Below are positions 45,351 through 55,160 of a stretch of 64,000 nucleotides of DNA, piece after piece (positions within the stretch are counted from its first letter, which is position 1; each line of letters opens with the position of its first letter). A program made the translations under genes and the position numbers. The stretch is taken from contig OX411543.1 in NCBI GenBank assembly GCA_948146395.1, positions 30,333,558 to 30,397,557 on the forward strand. The letters run 5' to 3'. Origin of the DNA: Fragum whitleyi (taxonomy: Eukaryota; Mollusca; Bivalvia; Cardiida; Cardiidae). The notes under the pieces are model-generated. The model ran no database searches. It worked only from the letters and a program-made list of their open reading frames with translations, and was not told the DNA's origin.

Positions 45351-46052
45351 ATGGCGGAGGAAAACAGCGAACTGAGAACACAGCTTGGGACAATTCTCGC
45401 TGAACTCACCACTCTCAAACAAGAGGTTCAGGGCGCAAACCAGAACGTTGCAAGTGAAGTCAGAAAGCTCAAATCTGACAAGGATTTGCGTTGGAAATTC
45501 CAGGGTAATAAGGCTCAATACGACTTTAATTGTGAAATTTCAGACTTTCTAAAGCAAGCTCAGTGGGCTGTGGAGAATAATAAGCCGGACTATTGTTTGG
45601 AGCAGTTACGTGAAGCTCAGGATAAGTTGCATTTACGCAATATACACATTCGTATTGCAGATACTTCAGCCGGAGGTTGGGAAACCGTGAAACAGTACGA
45701 ATCCAACCCGATAGCTAGTGATAGCGAGGATGAATCCAAGATTTTCAGGGCAGAGAATCGTGCCATTAAGAAGAAGAAGTCTTCTCGTACCAGGAGCGCT
45801 AGTACTCCTTATCCCACTAACGTTAATCCTGTCTCATCCGGGAGCCGTACTTCACAGTCTTTCGGTCGTGGACGTCTTTTTCGGAGTCAAGGCTACCAAA
45901 CCAGCGGCAACAATAACGTCGGGAGCTTTGGACCGGCCCCCGGTCCTTGCTACGCATGTGGAGAGTACACACACTTCCGCAGGAACTGTCCGTACACCAG
46001 AACAACTGGACTCGGTCCAGATCAGTCAGCAACCCAGTGTTCCAGTAAATGA
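45351..46052 (+). CDS. Gag-like ORF1 of the YR retrotransposon
   Basis: 233 residues starting MAEENSELRTQLGTILAELT, a coiled-coil-like helix. A middle part follows (WKFQGNKAQYDFNCEISDFL) that resembles the conserved gag region of DIRS-like elements, then a Ser/Arg/Lys-rich stretch and one zinc knuckle CYACGEYTHFRRNC (C-x2-C-x4-H-x4-C). The product should package the RNA. The ATG at 45351 is chosen because it follows the terminal repeat directly and opens the coiled coil. The frame overlaps the next one by more than 300 nt; the pol frame is +1 relative to gag. Confidence 0.85.
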   Translation: MAEENSELRTQLGTILAELTTLKQEVQGANQNVASEVRKLKSDKDLRWKFQGNKAQYDFNCEISDFLKQAQWAVENNKPDYCLEQLREAQDKLHLRNIHIRIADTSAGGWETVKQYESNPIASDSEDESKIFRAENRAIKKKKSSRTRSASTPYPTNVNPVSSGSRTSQSFGRGRLFRSQGYQTSGNNNVGSFGPAPGPCYACGEYTHFRRNCPYTRTTGLGPDQSATQCSSK

Positions 46053-48027
46053 TTCGGCTAAAGATGAGTATTTTGATTTTGATAGATTTACACAAGACTA
46101 TCATGAATATGAACAAGGTCAGAAAAGTATAATTGTTAAAAACAGATTGAAAAACAATATTGGCTTTTGGCGCTCAATAGGAGCCAGCAGTTTTATTCTA
46201 GACGTTATCGAAAACGGTTATAAACTTCCGTTGGTAACTAGTCCATGTAAAACTTTTTGTAGAAACAACAAATCTTCGTTAGAAAATGCAGAATTTGTAC
46301 ATGAAGCTATTCAAGACCTACTAGATAGGGCACTGATAGAGAAATGTAGTGATCCCCCTTTAGTCGTGAATCCATTAACGGTTTCAGTTCAATACAATGG
46401 CAAAAAGAGGCTTATTTTAGACTTGAGAGAAGTTAATAAACATTTGTGGAAGCAAAAGGTTAGATTTGAAGACATCAAAATAGCTTTGTCGTTTATTGAA
46501 AAGGGCTACTATCATATCACTAGCGCGTATCATTTTGTAGAAATTTTCAAGCCCCACACACAGTATTTGGGTTTCGCATGGCCCAGTGCAACTGGTCAAG
46601 TTTTTTATTACAAATTTTTGGTCCTCCCTTTCGGGATTTCAAGTGCTTGTTACTTATTTACTAAGTTAACTAGACCATTAATAAGTAAATGGCGAGGTGA
46701 GGGGAAATTAGTAACGATGTTTTTGGATGATGGTTACGGATGCGCCAATGATTTCACGAGTACAGAATGTTTAGGTTCACAAATTAAGAATGATCTGACA
46801 CTGTCCGGTTTTGTACCAAATATCTCTAAATGTATTTGGTTCCCTGTACAGTTAATGGAATTTTTAGGTGTCATGCTAGATTCTTTAAACGGTAGAATAT
46901 ACATACCGGAAAGAAGGATCGAAAAGGCCATTCAAACAATTGATCGGATTTTATCTAGTATCAAATTGCACAGACGGGTTCAGGTTAGAATAATAGCTGG
47001 TATAGTGGGTCAGCTAATCTCTATGAGTATTGTTATTGGTCATATTGCACAGATAATGACAAAAAGTTTAAGTATAGATGTCGTTAAGTCACGACATTGG
47101 GATCAGTACATTCAACTCTCAGATGAAAGTATTAAACAGTTAGATTTCTGGAAAGAAAATTTACAATCTATGAACAGTCGAGACTTTTATGATACGTTCA
47201 AATGTTCGAAAGTTGTATTTTCTGATGCCAGTGGAACTGGCTATGCAGGTTATATAGTGAATACACTGTATGGTATTAGTCATGGAGTCTGGTCTGATGA
47301 TGAGGCGAAGCGCTCATCCACATGGAGAGAATTAGTGGGTGTATATAGAGTATTGTTATCTTTGATACCTTTATTAAAGAATCAGAGTGTAAAATGGTTC
47401 ACAGATAACCAGGGTACTAAAACAATTATTAGTAAGGGATCAATGAAACCAGATTTACAGACTACTGCTATAGCAATATTTAAATTGTGCATGGAAAATT
47501 CTATCTTTTTGGAAGTAGAATGGATCCCTAGGTCCATCAACGAAAAAGCAGATTATCTTTCAAAAATAGAAGACTTGGATGATTGGGGTATTTCTTTTAC
47601 AATTCTTCACTTGATACAAAATCAGTTCGGAATTTTGCAAGTCGATTGGTTTGCATCAGTTCATAATGCTAAACTTCCAGTTTTTTATTCGAGATTTTGG
47701 AATCCTCGAACTTCTGGGGTTGACGCTTTTTCTGAAAATTGGGGTGGAAAATTTGGCTTGTTTGTTCCCCCAATTACAGTGATTACGCGAGTTATACGCA
47801 AAATGCGCGTAGACTCCGCTAAAGGTGTATTAATTATACCTTATTGGAAATCTTCTGCTTTTTGGCTTATTTTATGTCAAGGCGGATATTTCATTGATGC
47901 TATCAGATCATGCATTGATTTACCAACACAAAAAGGATTTTATATCAAGTGTAGAAATGGGAAAGGTATTTTTGGAAATGAAGACCTACATTTTCGTATG
48001 TTAGCACTATACGTCGATTTTTCATAG
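45718..48027 (+). CDS. Reverse transcriptase / RNase H (pol) of the YR retrotransposon
   Basis: Only the part after about 46,040 (KDEYFDFDRFTQDYHEY) looks like real pol; earlier codons are the gag region read in another frame, so expression by +1 frameshift or internal initiation is likely. RT landmarks are VNPLTVSVQ, KRLILDLREVNKHLW, FLVLPFGISSACYLFTKL and the catalytic box TMFLDDGYG. Motif A reads YHITSAYHFVEI where relatives have (F/Y)DLKSAYHH, so the first catalytic Asp appears to be His. RNase H has VVFSDASGTGYAGY, SSTWRELVGVY, WFTDNQGTK and INEKADYLSK. The C-terminal extension (DWFASVHNAKLPVFYSRFWN, GVLIIPYWKSSAFW) is typical of DIRS-like pol. The His substitution, if real, would inactivate this copy's RT. 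Confidence 0.88.
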   Translation: MIARMNPRFSGQRIVPLRRRSLLVPGALVLLIPLTLILSHPGAVLHSLSVVDVFFGVKATKPAATITSGALDRPPVLATHVESTHTSAGTVRTPEQLDSVQISQQPSVPVNDSAKDEYFDFDRFTQDYHEYEQGQKSIIVKNRLKNNIGFWRSIGASSFILDVIENGYKLPLVTSPCKTFCRNNKSSLENAEFVHEAIQDLLDRALIEKCSDPPLVVNPLTVSVQYNGKKRLILDLREVNKHLWKQKVRFEDIKIALSFIEKGYYHITSAYHFVEIFKPHTQYLGFAWPSATGQVFYYKFLVLPFGISSACYLFTKLTRPLISKWRGEGKLVTMFLDDGYGCANDFTSTECLGSQIKNDLTLSGFVPNISKCIWFPVQLMEFLGVMLDSLNGRIYIPERRIEKAIQTIDRILSSIKLHRRVQVRIIAGIVGQLISMSIVIGHIAQIMTKSLSIDVVKSRHWDQYIQLSDESIKQLDFWKENLQSMNSRDFYDTFKCSKVVFSDASGTGYAGYIVNTLYGISHGVWSDDEAKRSSTWRELVGVYRVLLSLIPLLKNQSVKWFTDNQGTKTIISKGSMKPDLQTTAIAIFKLCMENSIFLEVEWIPRSINEKADYLSKIEDLDDWGISFTILHLIQNQFGILQVDWFASVHNAKLPVFYSRFWNPRTSGVDAFSENWGGKFGLFVPPITVITRVIRKMRVDSAKGVLIIPYWKSSAFWLILCQGGYFIDAIRSCIDLPTQKGFYIKCRNGKGIFGNEDLHFRMLALYVDFS

Positions 48028-48102
48028 AAAGGTAAAGGGAAATAACCGATACTCGGTATGTTTTGTAAAATGTACTGGTTGTTTCCCTTTATATGGGTTT
48101 TT

Positions 48103-48320
48103 TGAGAAGAGCAGTATTGCATATGGTTTTCGCAGCATTGCGATTTTAGAACTGTTTGTGATATGATAGCAGGATTGCTCATGTGGATTCGCAGTATTGC
48201 AATTTGTGAAAGCGGTATCGCACACATAATTATTGTATGATTGAATAATTTATGCAGGATTGCAAAGAATGGTTTATGCAGGATTGCAAAATGCAGAATT
48301 GCAAAATGCAGGATTACAAA
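48103..48320 (+). repeat. GCAGNATTGC repeats between pol and recombinase
   Basis: At least eight imperfect copies of the near-palindrome GCAGNATTGC (GCAGTATTGC, GCAGGATTGC, GCAGCATTGC) fill the inter-ORF gap. The last ones merge into tandem ATGCAGGATTGCAAA units and then an A run. Function unknown. Confidence 0.75.
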
Positions 48321-48454
48321 AAAAAAAAAAAAAAAAATGGTTTATGTAGAATAACAATATCGATGTTTTGTCAAAGAATTTAGTAAGCCGAACGATATTA
48401 TTATTTTTTTTCTTAAAGGAAGAATTAAAATTGAATTTTTAGAATTTTTTATAC

Positions 48455-49459
48455 ATGTGTTTTTTTCAGATTCACGATAAAGATATACATCAATTACCAG
48501 AAGCTATGGTTGGTGGAGCATGCCTACTCCCGGAGCTGTTACAAAAGTCAAGAGCGGAAAGCACTGTGAAGAAATATGGATACGCATTCGAAAAGTTTCG
48601 TAAATGGGTAATTCGTAACGGTTTGGGGAGCAGTGATGTTCTTCCTGCCAGCGCTTTTATGGTCGCCATTTATCTAGGATCGATTATTCAAGAATCAAAT
48701 TCATCTTGTCCTGTCATATCAGCTTTTTATGCTATTAAGTGGTTTCACGAAATCAATGGTTTAGATACACCAACAGATTCCAAGTTAGTTGTAAATGTTC
48801 TTGAAGCGGGAAAACGTATTCTAGGGAAAGAGAGGATAAAGAAACAACCAGTGACCGCAGATATTATTTCGTCAGTGTATAAAGCATTATATGTATATGG
48901 TAATATAAAGTCACAGCGTGTAATATGTGCTATTCTAATGGGGTATTCTGGTTTTCTCCGTAGTGCAGAATTATTAAATATCAAAGTATCTGATATTATA
49001 TTTAACTCAACATATATGTCAATTTTCATAGAGAGTAGCAAAACCGATAAATACAGGGACGGTGCGTGGATTATGATAGCCAAAACAGGAACTGAACTGT
49101 GTCCCGTAGAAAACGTTTCTAAGTATTTGCTTTGGTCAAAGCTCTCAAGTAGTGATTTTTTGTTTTGTAATATTTGTTCTACTAAATCAGGTTTCGCTGT
49201 TAGAAAAACAAACAAGAAAATGTCATATACAACATTACGTGAACTGTTCCTTGAGGCTTTATCGCCTTTTGTTACTGACATTTCCAGATATGCGTTACAT
49301 TCTTTAAGATCTGGAGGGGCAACAGCAGCTGCCAATAACGGTATTAAAGATAGAATGTTCAAGAGACATGGACGTTGGTTGAGTGAAAGTGCTAAAGACG
49401 GTTATGTCAAAGATAGCATACATGAGAGATTAGCGGTTTCGCTCAGTTTAGGACTTTAA
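48455..49459 (+). CDS. Tyrosine recombinase of the YR retrotransposon
   Basis: 334 residues. The N-terminal half (STVKKYGYAFEKFRKWV) is the SAM-like DNA-binding part of a tyrosine recombinase. The catalytic half has the first Arg in GYSGFLRSAELLNIK, the H-x-x-R box in LHSLRSGGATAAA, the second His in FKRHGRWLSES, and the nucleophile Tyr in DGYVKDS, so the R-H-R-H-Y set is complete. The enzyme joins the circular DNA copy to the genome. The start is uncertain: the ATG at 48455 is the first in frame, but homology begins near residue 12. No intron is evident. It looks intact, unlike the RT. Confidence 0.9.
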   Translation: MCFFQIHDKDIHQLPEAMVGGACLLPELLQKSRAESTVKKYGYAFEKFRKWVIRNGLGSSDVLPASAFMVAIYLGSIIQESNSSCPVISAFYAIKWFHEINGLDTPTDSKLVVNVLEAGKRILGKERIKKQPVTADIISSVYKALYVYGNIKSQRVICAILMGYSGFLRSAELLNIKVSDIIFNSTYMSIFIESSKTDKYRDGAWIMIAKTGTELCPVENVSKYLLWSKLSSSDFLFCNICSTKSGFAVRKTNKKMSYTTLRELFLEALSPFVTDISRYALHSLRSGGATAAANNGIKDRMFKRHGRWLSESAKDGYVKDSIHERLAVSLSLGL

Positions 49460-49491
49460 ATTAATCAATGACACTTAGCGTACTTTATAAA

Positions 49492-49817
49492 GATCCATCG
49501 ATGAGTTTAAAACTATTCCCGTTCTTTGGTTTCACAGGCCATAGTCCGGGTGCTACTATGCATTTCAATAAAAACATTTATTGAATATGTTTGTTGTTTA
49601 GTCCTTTGAGAGAATGAAGTCCGTTAAGGGAAATATAATTTTCTTCGGTTGATTGAACATGAATTAGAAGAAAATTTCTTTCCCTTCACTGTGTAATGAC
49701 CGAGAAGTTGAGAATTTTAACGCACGATTATTTCGTGCTGTGTATTGATGAGCTGTCATTCAGCTCTGGACGACTGGCCGATGTAGACGTGGCAAATTTT
49801 AAACTCATCGATGGATC
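49492..49817. repeat. 21-bp inverted repeats around the B1-A2 junction
   Basis: 49492-49512 (GATCCATCGATGAGTTTAA) and 49797-49817 are inverted copies. They bracket B1 and A2 inside the 3' end of the retrotransposon and are not part of the direct repeats themselves. Confidence 0.8.
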
Positions 49818-49997
49818 GGACATTGTATTTCGATAAGTAAATGTATAAATCTGGAATACTATAGTATAAACGTAAATGTGTATTGTATGTTGATCTACAC
49901 AGGCCATAGTCCGGGTGCTACTATGCATTTCAATAAAAACATTTATTGAATATGTTTGTTGTTTAGTCCTTTGAGAGAATGAAGTCCGTTAAGGGAA
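49533..49997 (+). repeat. Terminal repeats B1 (49533-49632), A2 (49632-49798), B2 (49898-49997)
   Basis: B1 and B2 share 100 bp from CACAGGCCATAGTCCGGG to GTTAAGGGAA. A2 follows B1 directly and copies A1. A unique 99-bp spacer separates A2 and B2. AATAAAAAC within each B copy could act as a polyadenylation signal. Confidence 0.9.
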
Positions 49998-50572
49998 CAT
50001 AAGTTGAAGTGGTTGATCAACGGTCAATTTGTATAAACAAAGTATACATTTGATCAATAACCCCATCTTGTACATTTATAACTTTTGAATCTGTAGTTAT
50101 AATTTGTGAATATGGCACATGTACATGTTGTGCTTAATGGGCTTAGTTACACTCTTGTTTGACCATTGACTTCAATAAATGAACAACAGATATCCAGTTA
50201 ATCTAACATCAAAAGAAAAAAAACTGCGTGATAGGAAGATAGGGTAAAATGGTTTAGACGTGCATGTAATGTAATAATGGTCTATTCGGATAAGACTTTT
50301 AACGATCAAATGCTCTCGAGTGCATATAGGTACCTTATTTCTGAATATTACGTGATAAGCATTGGGTAAGACTCACTATTCGTACATAAATAAAATAGAA
50401 CTTGCTTGGATAATTTTAGTGTGATTTTCATTTCAAAACATATCAAGAAATTTCGTAAATGCGTGTGGATGTAAATGTAAAGATGTTTGTTTACCAATGA
50501 TCGTTTCCCTTGATCCCTTGTTTATCAAAATTTCAGTTTATTTGATAGAATTAAAAGAAATCGAATTACTTT
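49998..50572. other. No supported gene
   Basis: AT-rich flank between the YR element and the interrupted SINE. Confidence 0.5.
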
Positions 50573-50585
50573 ACCTTGAAATCAT

Positions 50586-50687
50586 AGCCACAGTCATAGC
50601 GCAGTTGGTAGCGCGTCGGACTGTCAATCAAGAGGTCCCGGGTTCGATCCTCGACGGCGACACTCATTCTTTCCGACTACTAGTACT
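50586..50687 (+). repeat. 5' part of interrupted SINE, tRNA(Asp)-like head
   Basis: TAGCGCAGTTGGTAGCGC (A box and a perfect D stem), anticodon-loop-like CTGTCAA (GTC, Asp) and GGGTTCGATCC (B box) form a tRNA-like head. The acceptor and anticodon stems do not pair, so it is not a functional tRNA. The 13-bp target duplication ACCTTGAAATCAT lies at 50573-50585, and its partner at 57070-57082 beyond the SINE tail at 56911-57069. Confidence 0.9.
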
Positions 50688-50841
50688 CACTGGTGTTTAA
50701 CGATGTTACCGTAAAATGTTTGTCTATGATTTTGTATGTTGGTTTGCTATGATTCTGTATTGCAAATGAGCGGGAAAAATGCCTTTCTTCGATTTGCACG
50801 GGATTTTGTCTCATACACGTTGCTTTCCTACAACTGAACGC

Positions 50842-50856
50842 ATGGCTGACAATTTG
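50842..50856 (+). CDS. Putative first coding exon inside the transposon (MADNL)
   Basis: ATG at 50842, 154 bp from the transposon end, followed by four codons and a strong donor GTAAGT. Its place just inside the TIR is where a transposon's own gene would start. The exon is very short and the evidence is the splice signal and its fit with the next exon. Confidence 0.35.
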
Positions 50857-51173
50857 GTAAGTTTTTCTTATTTTTAAATATCATCTTTTAATTTTTTCTG
50901 TGCCGATTTCATATCGATGAAAGGTGTATGTTTGTCTATGAGCGTGACTCTGTGGCGATGGTTTTTTGAAGATAGTGTGTTGGTTTCTTGAGGGCATTTT
51001 TGAAACTTGATTGAAGTATTTGTGATATCTTTTATAAAAACACGATATGTTTTTTCAGGGAAATCGCGAATTTTCTGTCATGTATAATTGATCAAAATAG
51101 CCCGAGACTTGTTGTTTCGAACAATGAAAGATATAATTACATTAGTAAATCAGTTTATGTAATTCCTTTGCAG

Positions 51174-51255
51174 GAAAATGTTAGATTTAGATTGGCAGAT
51201 GAAGTTGTGGAGGAGTTTGTTGGTGACCCGGGAAAGAGAAGGAAATCAAGAACAG
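51174..51255 (+). CDS. Putative second exon inside the transposon
   Basis: Acceptor TAATTCCTTTGCAG and donor GTATGT bound 82 nt. Continuing from exon 1 it reads ENVRFRLADEVVEEFVGDPG then KRRKSRT, an acidic-to-basic segment resembling a nuclear localisation region. A second frame is open too, starting with an ATG at 51178 (MLDLDWQMKLWRS). Phase to the next exon-like block fits that second frame better, so the reading is unresolved. No known family. Confidence 0.4.
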
Positions 51256-52714
51256 GTATGTAGATGCTATTTTGTACCTATCTAAGAAATATTCTTGTGT
51301 CGTAAAAAACGCATAGGAAGTTAATGAAGTTTGAAACCGGATTAACATATGAGTACACGTGTAAGCGGGTAAACAGTTCCAAAACGCTTCGCATAGTTTT
51401 CATCTTGAACGCATAGATGGTTCATACAAAATGAAAGTATAAAGAAGCCTACGTTAGATTTAATTTGGAAGCAAAGTATTTAATTATGCTATTTAAACGT
51501 AATTATATATTACTGAAAATTTTCGATTTTTATTTCATTACCCCTTCATGGTTTTAGGTTATATTTTCATGCATACAGCCTTACGACATTCCCATGAATA
51601 TATAGATATACTTAGTTCCAAAAGAGAGTGTGCAGTTTTGAATTTTAAATTTCTCTGAGATTACACAATTTATCGTCACGAAATGTCGTATGACTATCCC
51701 CCAAGAGTATGTACAGACGCTATTTGAAAGCAAAAATCGTGAAATTTGCAAATATCTTCTGCTTAATTGAGACAATCAATTTTGGATGTTTTGCATGTTC
51801 ATCTCGCTTCTGACGAGTGATTGGTCTGAAAATGCATTCAATTGAATCTTTGCGGCTTTCCTAAGAATGAAATTACATCTTCAATACAATTATGCGTGAT
51901 GCAAAAGCGTGCTTTGACTACCAACAACGTCGTTGAACAAAATCGAACCTTCTCAGATTAAGAATGTCATTAAAATTGATCAGGCATTCATGTTCCAATA
52001 GAAATCGAGGTCATCATTCTATAAGACCTTTAATAAGCTAATTGAGATGACATAGAACGCCATAGCACCATTCAACGACGAGTAACTGGCCTAAGAACGT
52101 AGCAATGTGTAACGTTGACGCACACGTAACGTCTGCATACAAATTAAGACTGTTGTTTGGAATTGGCTTGGAATGTCTTCTAAAACTCTATAATACAACA
52201 TCAACACATAGCTCTTACCAAAGAAAAAAATTGTAAGGAGGTCAAATTTCAACAATATAGGTTCTGTCTGTGCGTATGCAGCATGCGATACATTATCCAA
52301 ATCTGATTTGATTTTTAATTTCAAAAGGTCTTGACTTACTGAGTACGGTAGCAATATACTCCACAATTTCCATCCAACTTTGTAAAAATCAATAGAAATA
52401 GAAAAAGTGAAAGTGCTCACTTTCTTATGGGACTCAGTATATATTGAATCAAGGGGGGGAAATGCCCACTCACAATCGAATTTGCCGTCAATCAAGTTGA
52501 TTTACAAAAGTGATAATCTTGTATTGGCAATGTGGAAATATGATTTTAATTCAAGAATGTTTTACATGTATTAGCCAGTTTAGAAACGTTCACACTTAAT
52601 TACTTGTGTTCTTCGACAAAATGCCTTCGTTTGAAGAATTGCAATATTTCTTCAACGTGTGTTAGTGGATGGCTTTTGACTCGCACTCATATTGTTATGG
52701 GATAACGAAAATGG

Positions 52715-52747
52715 CGTAAATACAGCTTTACTCGAGCTGTATTTACG
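52715..52747. repeat. 13-bp-arm hairpin
   Basis: CGTAAATACAGCT and AGCTGTATTTACG with a 7-nt loop, upstream of the third exon-like block within the transposon. Confidence 0.75.
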
Positions 52748-52849
52748 ACATTTAAGTCGCCAATCGAAAATATGTTTTCGATAAAGGAAAACGAAACTTC
52801 TTGACCATAATAAAAGATTCTTGATGATTTGTCTTAAATTGATTTGCAG

Positions 52850-52945
52850 GAGGAATCCACGTTACTGAATGGGTCCTTCGATGACGAGGTCATTATTAAA
52901 GAAAGTTACCAGGATGGGATGACTGTGGAATAAAATCAAAGACAG
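52850..52945 (+). CDS. Putative third exon inside the transposon
   Basis: Follows acceptor TTGATTTGCAG and is closed by TAA at 52931-52933 or by the donor GTACGC at 52946. The only long frame reads EESTLLNGSFDDEVIIKESY then QDGMTVE, an acidic segment. It requires phase 0, which conflicts with the first reading of the previous exon. It could be a 3' exon of a short ORF or part of a decayed gene. Confidence 0.35.
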
Positions 52946-53099
52946 GTACGCGCTATTTTGTATAATTGCTATCCTAAAATTCTAACGCGATTGCTTGAAA
53001 ATTTTTGAAGACGAAACAGAAAACTATCTAAAATCACAATGTAAACCTTATTGATAATGTGTCGCGTGCATTTGTTTATAGTCTAAAAAGGCATTTTCT

Positions 53100-53276
<177 letters not shown>

Positions 53277-53820
53277 ACACCTTCATTTGAAAATGGAGGA
53301 TGTCAAGTGTAGAGATTATAATCAAAAACTAATTTCATTTTCGCGTGAGTCAATAAATAAAGTGTTTTGGAGGAGGAGTTATATGCACAAGGTAAATTCC
53401 GAGGACGGAGCCCGAGAAAGTTTGTTTTGTATATATCTCCTTTCCACTTTATTCATGGACACATCAACGTTAAAATGAGATAATGCCCACAATAAAACAC
53501 GATCACGATTCTAAATACTTTTTTCTATCCCTTTTTTGAGAATAAAATAGTTTTATTACATTGTCTGCGTGTAAAATTAATGAAAGACCAATGAAACTGA
53601 CATTGGGATAATTGAAAGAAAAACGAAGCGCGTCACTTAGCACGTTACGTTATATGGCGTCAAAAGCATCAACGTTCTCGCTTAAGATGACGTTGAATAT
53701 GATAAATAAGCGGAGCTTTCTGTGTACACAGTAAAACGCATGACATAAGAATTTTATTGCGAATGAAGCTCTAATCGATTTTTTATAAACAGGAGCAGTG
53801 AACAGGAGCAGTAAAAGAGG

Positions 53821-54078
53821 CTCTACAAGTGTGACGACTGCAGCCACTTTACCAAGGCGCCATCTTATCTGCATAGGCACAGGAGGCGGATTCACCAGAG
53901 TGGACGATTTCATTGTGAATTGTGCAGTAAGACATATGGTCAAAATTTCTTGAATAAACACGTACAAACCGTTCACCAAAAATTACATCTGTTATGCGAC
54001 AAGTGTTCACAGACTTTTTATACAAAACAAGGTTTAGCTTGCCACACAGTGTCTGTCCACGATAGTGCAAAATCTTAG
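53821..54078 (+). pseudogene. C2H2 zinc-finger exon block (three fingers) inside the transposon
   Basis: Frame from LYKCDDCSHFTKAPSYLHRH through RFHCELCSKTYGQNFLNKHV to LLCDKCSQTFYTKQGLACH, three consecutive C2H2 fingers with C-x2-C and H-x3-5-H spacing, closed by TAG at 54076-54078. Fingers of this kind bind DNA in the nucleus. There is no ATG; an in-frame TAA lies just upstream, and the best acceptor (after ACAGGAGCAG) would include it, so the exon start is unclear or the copy is decayed. Linkers are not the TGEKP type. Order and strand match the upstream exon-like pieces, which suggests one gene carried by the transposon. Confidence 0.7.
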
Positions 54079-54083
54079 TAATG

Positions 54084-54171
54084 AGTCTTTTTTATGATAA
54101 AACCTATTACATTGGGCACGTAAACAAACATATAGGTATCAAACCATTTTCTTGTAGGAAATACAAAACCT
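54084..54171 (+). pseudogene. Fourth, frame-shifted zinc-finger exon with donor site
   Basis: In another frame YDKTYYIGHVNKHIGIKPFS then CRKYKT resembles the H..H end of one finger, an IKPF linker, and the first Cys of the next finger. It ends at a clear donor (T|GTAAGT at 54171/54172). The first two Cys of its finger seem lost and the frame differs from 53821-54078, so at least one indel separates them. Confidence 0.55.
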
Positions 54172-54542
54172 GTAAGTAAATTGGAATGAAAACGAATAAA
54201 TTTATGTGCGCTAAATAGTGATATTACGTCTAGCAACGTCAATTCTCCTGATGACGTTACATTAAATACGCCAAAATGACGTTTCCAGCGGCGACGTCAA
54301 ACAGAAACATTTGATATGGTGGCACAGTAAGAATGTAAAGATGTAGTTGTGACATTTCCATGTAGTATTTTTTTGTAAAAGGCATTAGCCGAAATATCAA
54401 AAATATAGTATATTATTGTAAAGAATTAATTCTATTTTCTTAAAACTAAATGCAAATATAACTTGGTCTTCAAGATCATGTGCGGAAAAAATGTACATAG
54501 GATTGTGCCGTCAGCTAAGGTGTATGTTTACTTATTTAACAG

Positions 54543-54619
54543 GCAAAATTTTCTTTTACAGCATTAATGTGACAAGCTGCACGGAACAAAACCAAGTCTT
54601 CGAAAAGTATCTAATGTGA
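54543..54619 (+). pseudogene. Candidate continuation exon completing a split zinc finger
   Basis: Acceptor TTATTTAACAG is followed by GC, which with the T left by the previous exon gives a Cys codon. The text continues KIFFYSINVTSCTEQNQVFE to TGA at 54617-54619. The CKIFFYSI pattern is finger-like. The fit of split codon and frame supports a real, old intron within a finger. Confidence 0.4.
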
Positions 54620-54984
54620 CTAGCCTTTACGACTTTCGAACTGACAGACTACAGCAAATACAGTTTCAGTTTCTGTCTAATTCTGTAAAAGAAAAGAAGA
54701 ACTGCTTCCTAGAGTATTGTTTATATTACTTACGGAACCGTAACTAAGAACTCAGGCGTAGACCGTAAGGCGACAAACTGTGTCTGTGCAATCAGAGCAA
54801 GTTAGAACAAAGAACAAACCCCAAGGACCTTTGATTTTGTTAAAGAAAAATGAGTTGAAACAAGTTGGCAAAATCTCACACAAAAGCCCGTTACAATGCT
54901 GGTTGTCAAAGTATGAAAAACAACAACAAAAGAATAATTAGAAAATTAAGCTATGTAGAGTAACATTTTCTGTACACTTCAGTC

Positions 54985-55160
54985 CGTAATCATGAGAGGA
55001 ACATAACTCTCAAGTTTCAAGTCAATCGGACATAAGGTGACAGAGTTATGCTCCGGAAAAAGGAGTGAATGCCACCCGTCCGTCGGACGTCGGTCGCCGG
55101 ACGCCATAGGTGATCACGTATTGCTTTTGACAGAAGTACAACAATCGCAAGGCCGAAGAG
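54985..55160 (+). repeat. Dispersed repeat with GTCCGTCGGACGTCGG core
   Basis: Contains ACATAACTCTCAAGTTTCAA, ACAGAGTTATGCTCC and a CCGTCGGACG core like other bivalve dispersed repeats in this window. Confidence 0.6.

Larger units (their letters stand above)
45181..49997 (+). mobile_element. Full-length tyrosine-recombinase retrotransposon (Ngaro/PAT-like), 4,817 bp
   Basis: Arrangement A1 - gag - RT/RNase H - YR - B1 - A2 - B2. A1 (45181-45347) equals A2 (49632-49798) over 167 bp, and B1 (49533-49632) equals B2 (49898-49997) over 100 bp, with no difference seen. Split direct repeats of this type mark PAT and Ngaro elements, not DIRS1, which has inverted repeats. Such elements replicate through a circular intermediate integrated by the recombinase, so no target duplication is expected and none is seen. 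Identical repeats suggest a recent insertion. No methyltransferase-like domain was noticed, which favours Ngaro. Confidence 0.92.

Noticed and set aside
45718..46040. N-terminal 100 residues of the pol ORF as a real domain
   Set aside because: This stretch overlaps gag coding sequence with clear zinc knuckle and coiled coil; the pol-frame reading looks like a shadow.
48745..49362. 205-residue minus-strand ORF opposite the recombinase
   Set aside because: Antisense shadow of a well supported recombinase gene.
50590..50662. tRNA-Asp (GTC) gene
   Set aside because: D stem, anticodon loop and B box are good, but the acceptor and anticodon stems do not pair, and the sequence is the head of a SINE with a target duplication.
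52091..52495. 134-residue minus-strand ORF inside the transposon
   Set aside because: No recognisable domain, AT-driven composition, no splice or start context; could be a decayed repeat.
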